From PALSA-243 sp963743705 (GTDB lineage: Bacteria; Acidobacteriota; Terriglobia; Bryobacterales; Bryobacteraceae): 64,000 nucleotides of DNA. The position numbers and the translations under genes are program-made. The notes below the pieces were generated by a model. The model did not search any database and had not been told where the DNA came from. It saw only the letters and a program-made list of their open reading frames with translations. The stretch lies in NCBI GenBank assembly GCA_963743705.1, contig CAVUQS010000002.1:124001-188000 (forward strand). Direction: 5' to 3'. Shown here piece after piece: positions 63,226 to 64,000 of the stretch (positions are counted from its first letter, which is position 1; the number at the start of each line of letters is the position of its first letter).

Positions 63226-64000
63226 ATGAATCCACAAGAACGATGCGACCTGGTTCTAGGATTTGCTGAAGGGCTCTATATCAACGGACAATCCACCGAC
63301 GATACGTTGGCGGCAACGGAACGGCTCAGCAAGAGTCTTGGATTGAGCGCCACGATCGTTCCCAGTTGGGACGAGTTGCACCTCGAAGCCACCGAAGGGA
63401 TCGCCAGATTCGTCTCTATCGTTCCCGCCAGTCCCACCGGCGTGCACATGGAGCGGGTCGCCTACGCCACGAAGACAATCAATGAGGTCGCCGCCGGCCG
63501 TCTGGCGCCATCTGACGCACTGCAAATGGCCGGCGCGATTTCACAGGTAGCACCGCCTCCGGCCTGGCTATTCGCAATCGCTGCTGCTGCCGGCGCCGCG
63601 GCACTGGCCGTTCTTTTCGGCGTTCAACATATCGCGGCAGTCATCCTCATCGTGCTTAGCGCGGCGGCAGGCGCTGTTCTCCGCCGCAGCCTGGCGCATT
63701 ACAGCGCCAATCCTTTCCTGCAGCCGCTCTGTGCGGCGCTGCTCGCCGGCATTATCGGCGCCTTGGCGGTAAGGTATCGATTGAGCTCATCATTGCGCCT
63801 GGTTGCGGTTTGCCCATGTATGATCCTGGTGCCCGGACCGCATGTGCTCAATGGGATGATGGATCTCAGCGTGGCGCGTATCAGTCTGGGCGCCTCCCGC
63901 CTTCTTTATGCCGGTCTCATCGTTCTGGCAATTTCAGCCGGACTCCTCCTCGGACTGGGCCTGCTAGGCATCTCGTTACCCGTTGGCGAACCAGGGAGGC
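63226..64000 (+). CDS. ThrE-family threonine/serine exporter, N-terminal part (runs off right edge)
   Basis: At least 258 codons, open to the window's end. A soluble N-terminal domain (about 1-115, LGFAEGLYINGQSTDDTLAA, LGLSATIVPSWDELHLE) is followed by helices (AWLFAIAAAAGAAALAVLFG, IAAVILIVLSAAAGAVLRRS, ALLAGIIGALAVRY, VAVCPCMILVPGPHVLNGMM). The PGxxxLNG motif and layout match the ThrE exporter family, which removes threonine and serine. It follows fumC after 46 bp. Confidence 0.8.
   Translation, partial: MNPQERCDLVLGFAEGLYINGQSTDDTLAATERLSKSLGLSATIVPSWDELHLEATEGIARFVSIVPASPTGVHMERVAYATKTINEVAAGRLAPSDALQMAGAISQVAPPPAWLFAIAAAAGAAALAVLFGVQHIAAVILIVLSAAAGAVLRRSLAHYSANPFLQPLCAALLAGIIGALAVRYRLSSSLRLVAVCPCMILVPGPHVLNGMMDLSVARISLGASRLLYAGLIVLAISAGLLLGLGLLGISLPVGEPGR

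Overview
The window looks like chromosomal DNA of an Acidobacteriota bacterium close to Bryobacterales / 'Candidatus Solibacter'. This is inferred from gene content: two PadR + duplicated-orphan-permease (ADOP) pairs, Oar-like TonB receptors with an N-terminal carboxypeptidase-regulatory domain, quinoproteins fused to cytochrome c, DUF1080/FG-GAP proteins and high GC. I see no phage, insertion sequence, tRNA, rRNA or CRISPR. Several genes carry single-base frameshifts, which may be real decay or assembly error.

Layout. 1-6.0 kb (minus strand): a tight four-gene operon with an FkbH-type HAD protein carrying its own acyl carrier domain, a tandem glycosyltransferase fused to a thioesterase, a glycerate-dehydrogenase-like enzyme and the start of a Gfo/Idh/MocA oxidoreductase. 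There is no ketosynthase or adenylation domain. It looks like a stand-alone glyceryl-ACP/glycosylation pathway. 6.1-8.1 kb: ECF sigma factor, zinc-finger anti-sigma factor and a secreted protein. 8.2-16.1 kb: two PadR-ADOP units and two unknown secreted proteins. 16.1-20.4 kb: ArsR/AHSA1 pair, a small protein, an aldo-keto reductase and a frameshifted cytochrome-quinoprotein.

20.4-44.6 kb is the most interesting part. Eight promoter regions share a 15-bp palindrome (consensus near TTGCRTAATRYGCAA). In six of them a third half-site (TGCAA-like) lies exactly 6 bp upstream. In seven the element lies just downstream of a very similar extended -10 promoter (TTGACW, 17-bp spacer, TGn then a TAGYAT-like -10). 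They precede a quinoprotein, a TonB receptor + octaheme cytochrome operon, a TonB receptor + quinoprotein + mutarotase-like operon, methylmalonate-semialdehyde dehydrogenase, a YdcZ-type transporter, an SMP-30 lactonase, a DUF362 + transketolase + cupin operon and a DUF1080/FG-GAP protein. One IclR-family regulator sits in the middle and is the obvious candidate repressor. I propose a single regulon that takes up a carbohydrate-like compound, oxidises it in the periplasm through quinoproteins and cytochromes, opens a lactone and finishes the carbon skeleton in the cytoplasm. The substrate cannot be read from sequence. The locus has also duplicated internally: two TonB receptor paralogues, and a decayed mmsA copy missing its catalytic cysteine.

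44.6-54.4 kb: an AraC regulator divergent from an aldo-keto reductase, an FAD monooxygenase, a third TonB receptor operon with a frameshifted sialidase-like gene, a methyltransferase and a beta-propeller protein. 54.6-60.1 kb: a 1605-residue hybrid sensor kinase with two kinase modules, overlapping a REC-PilZ gene. 60.2-64.0 kb: the broken C-terminal end of a TldD-type protease, a DUF1801 protein, fumarase C and the start of a ThrE-type exporter.
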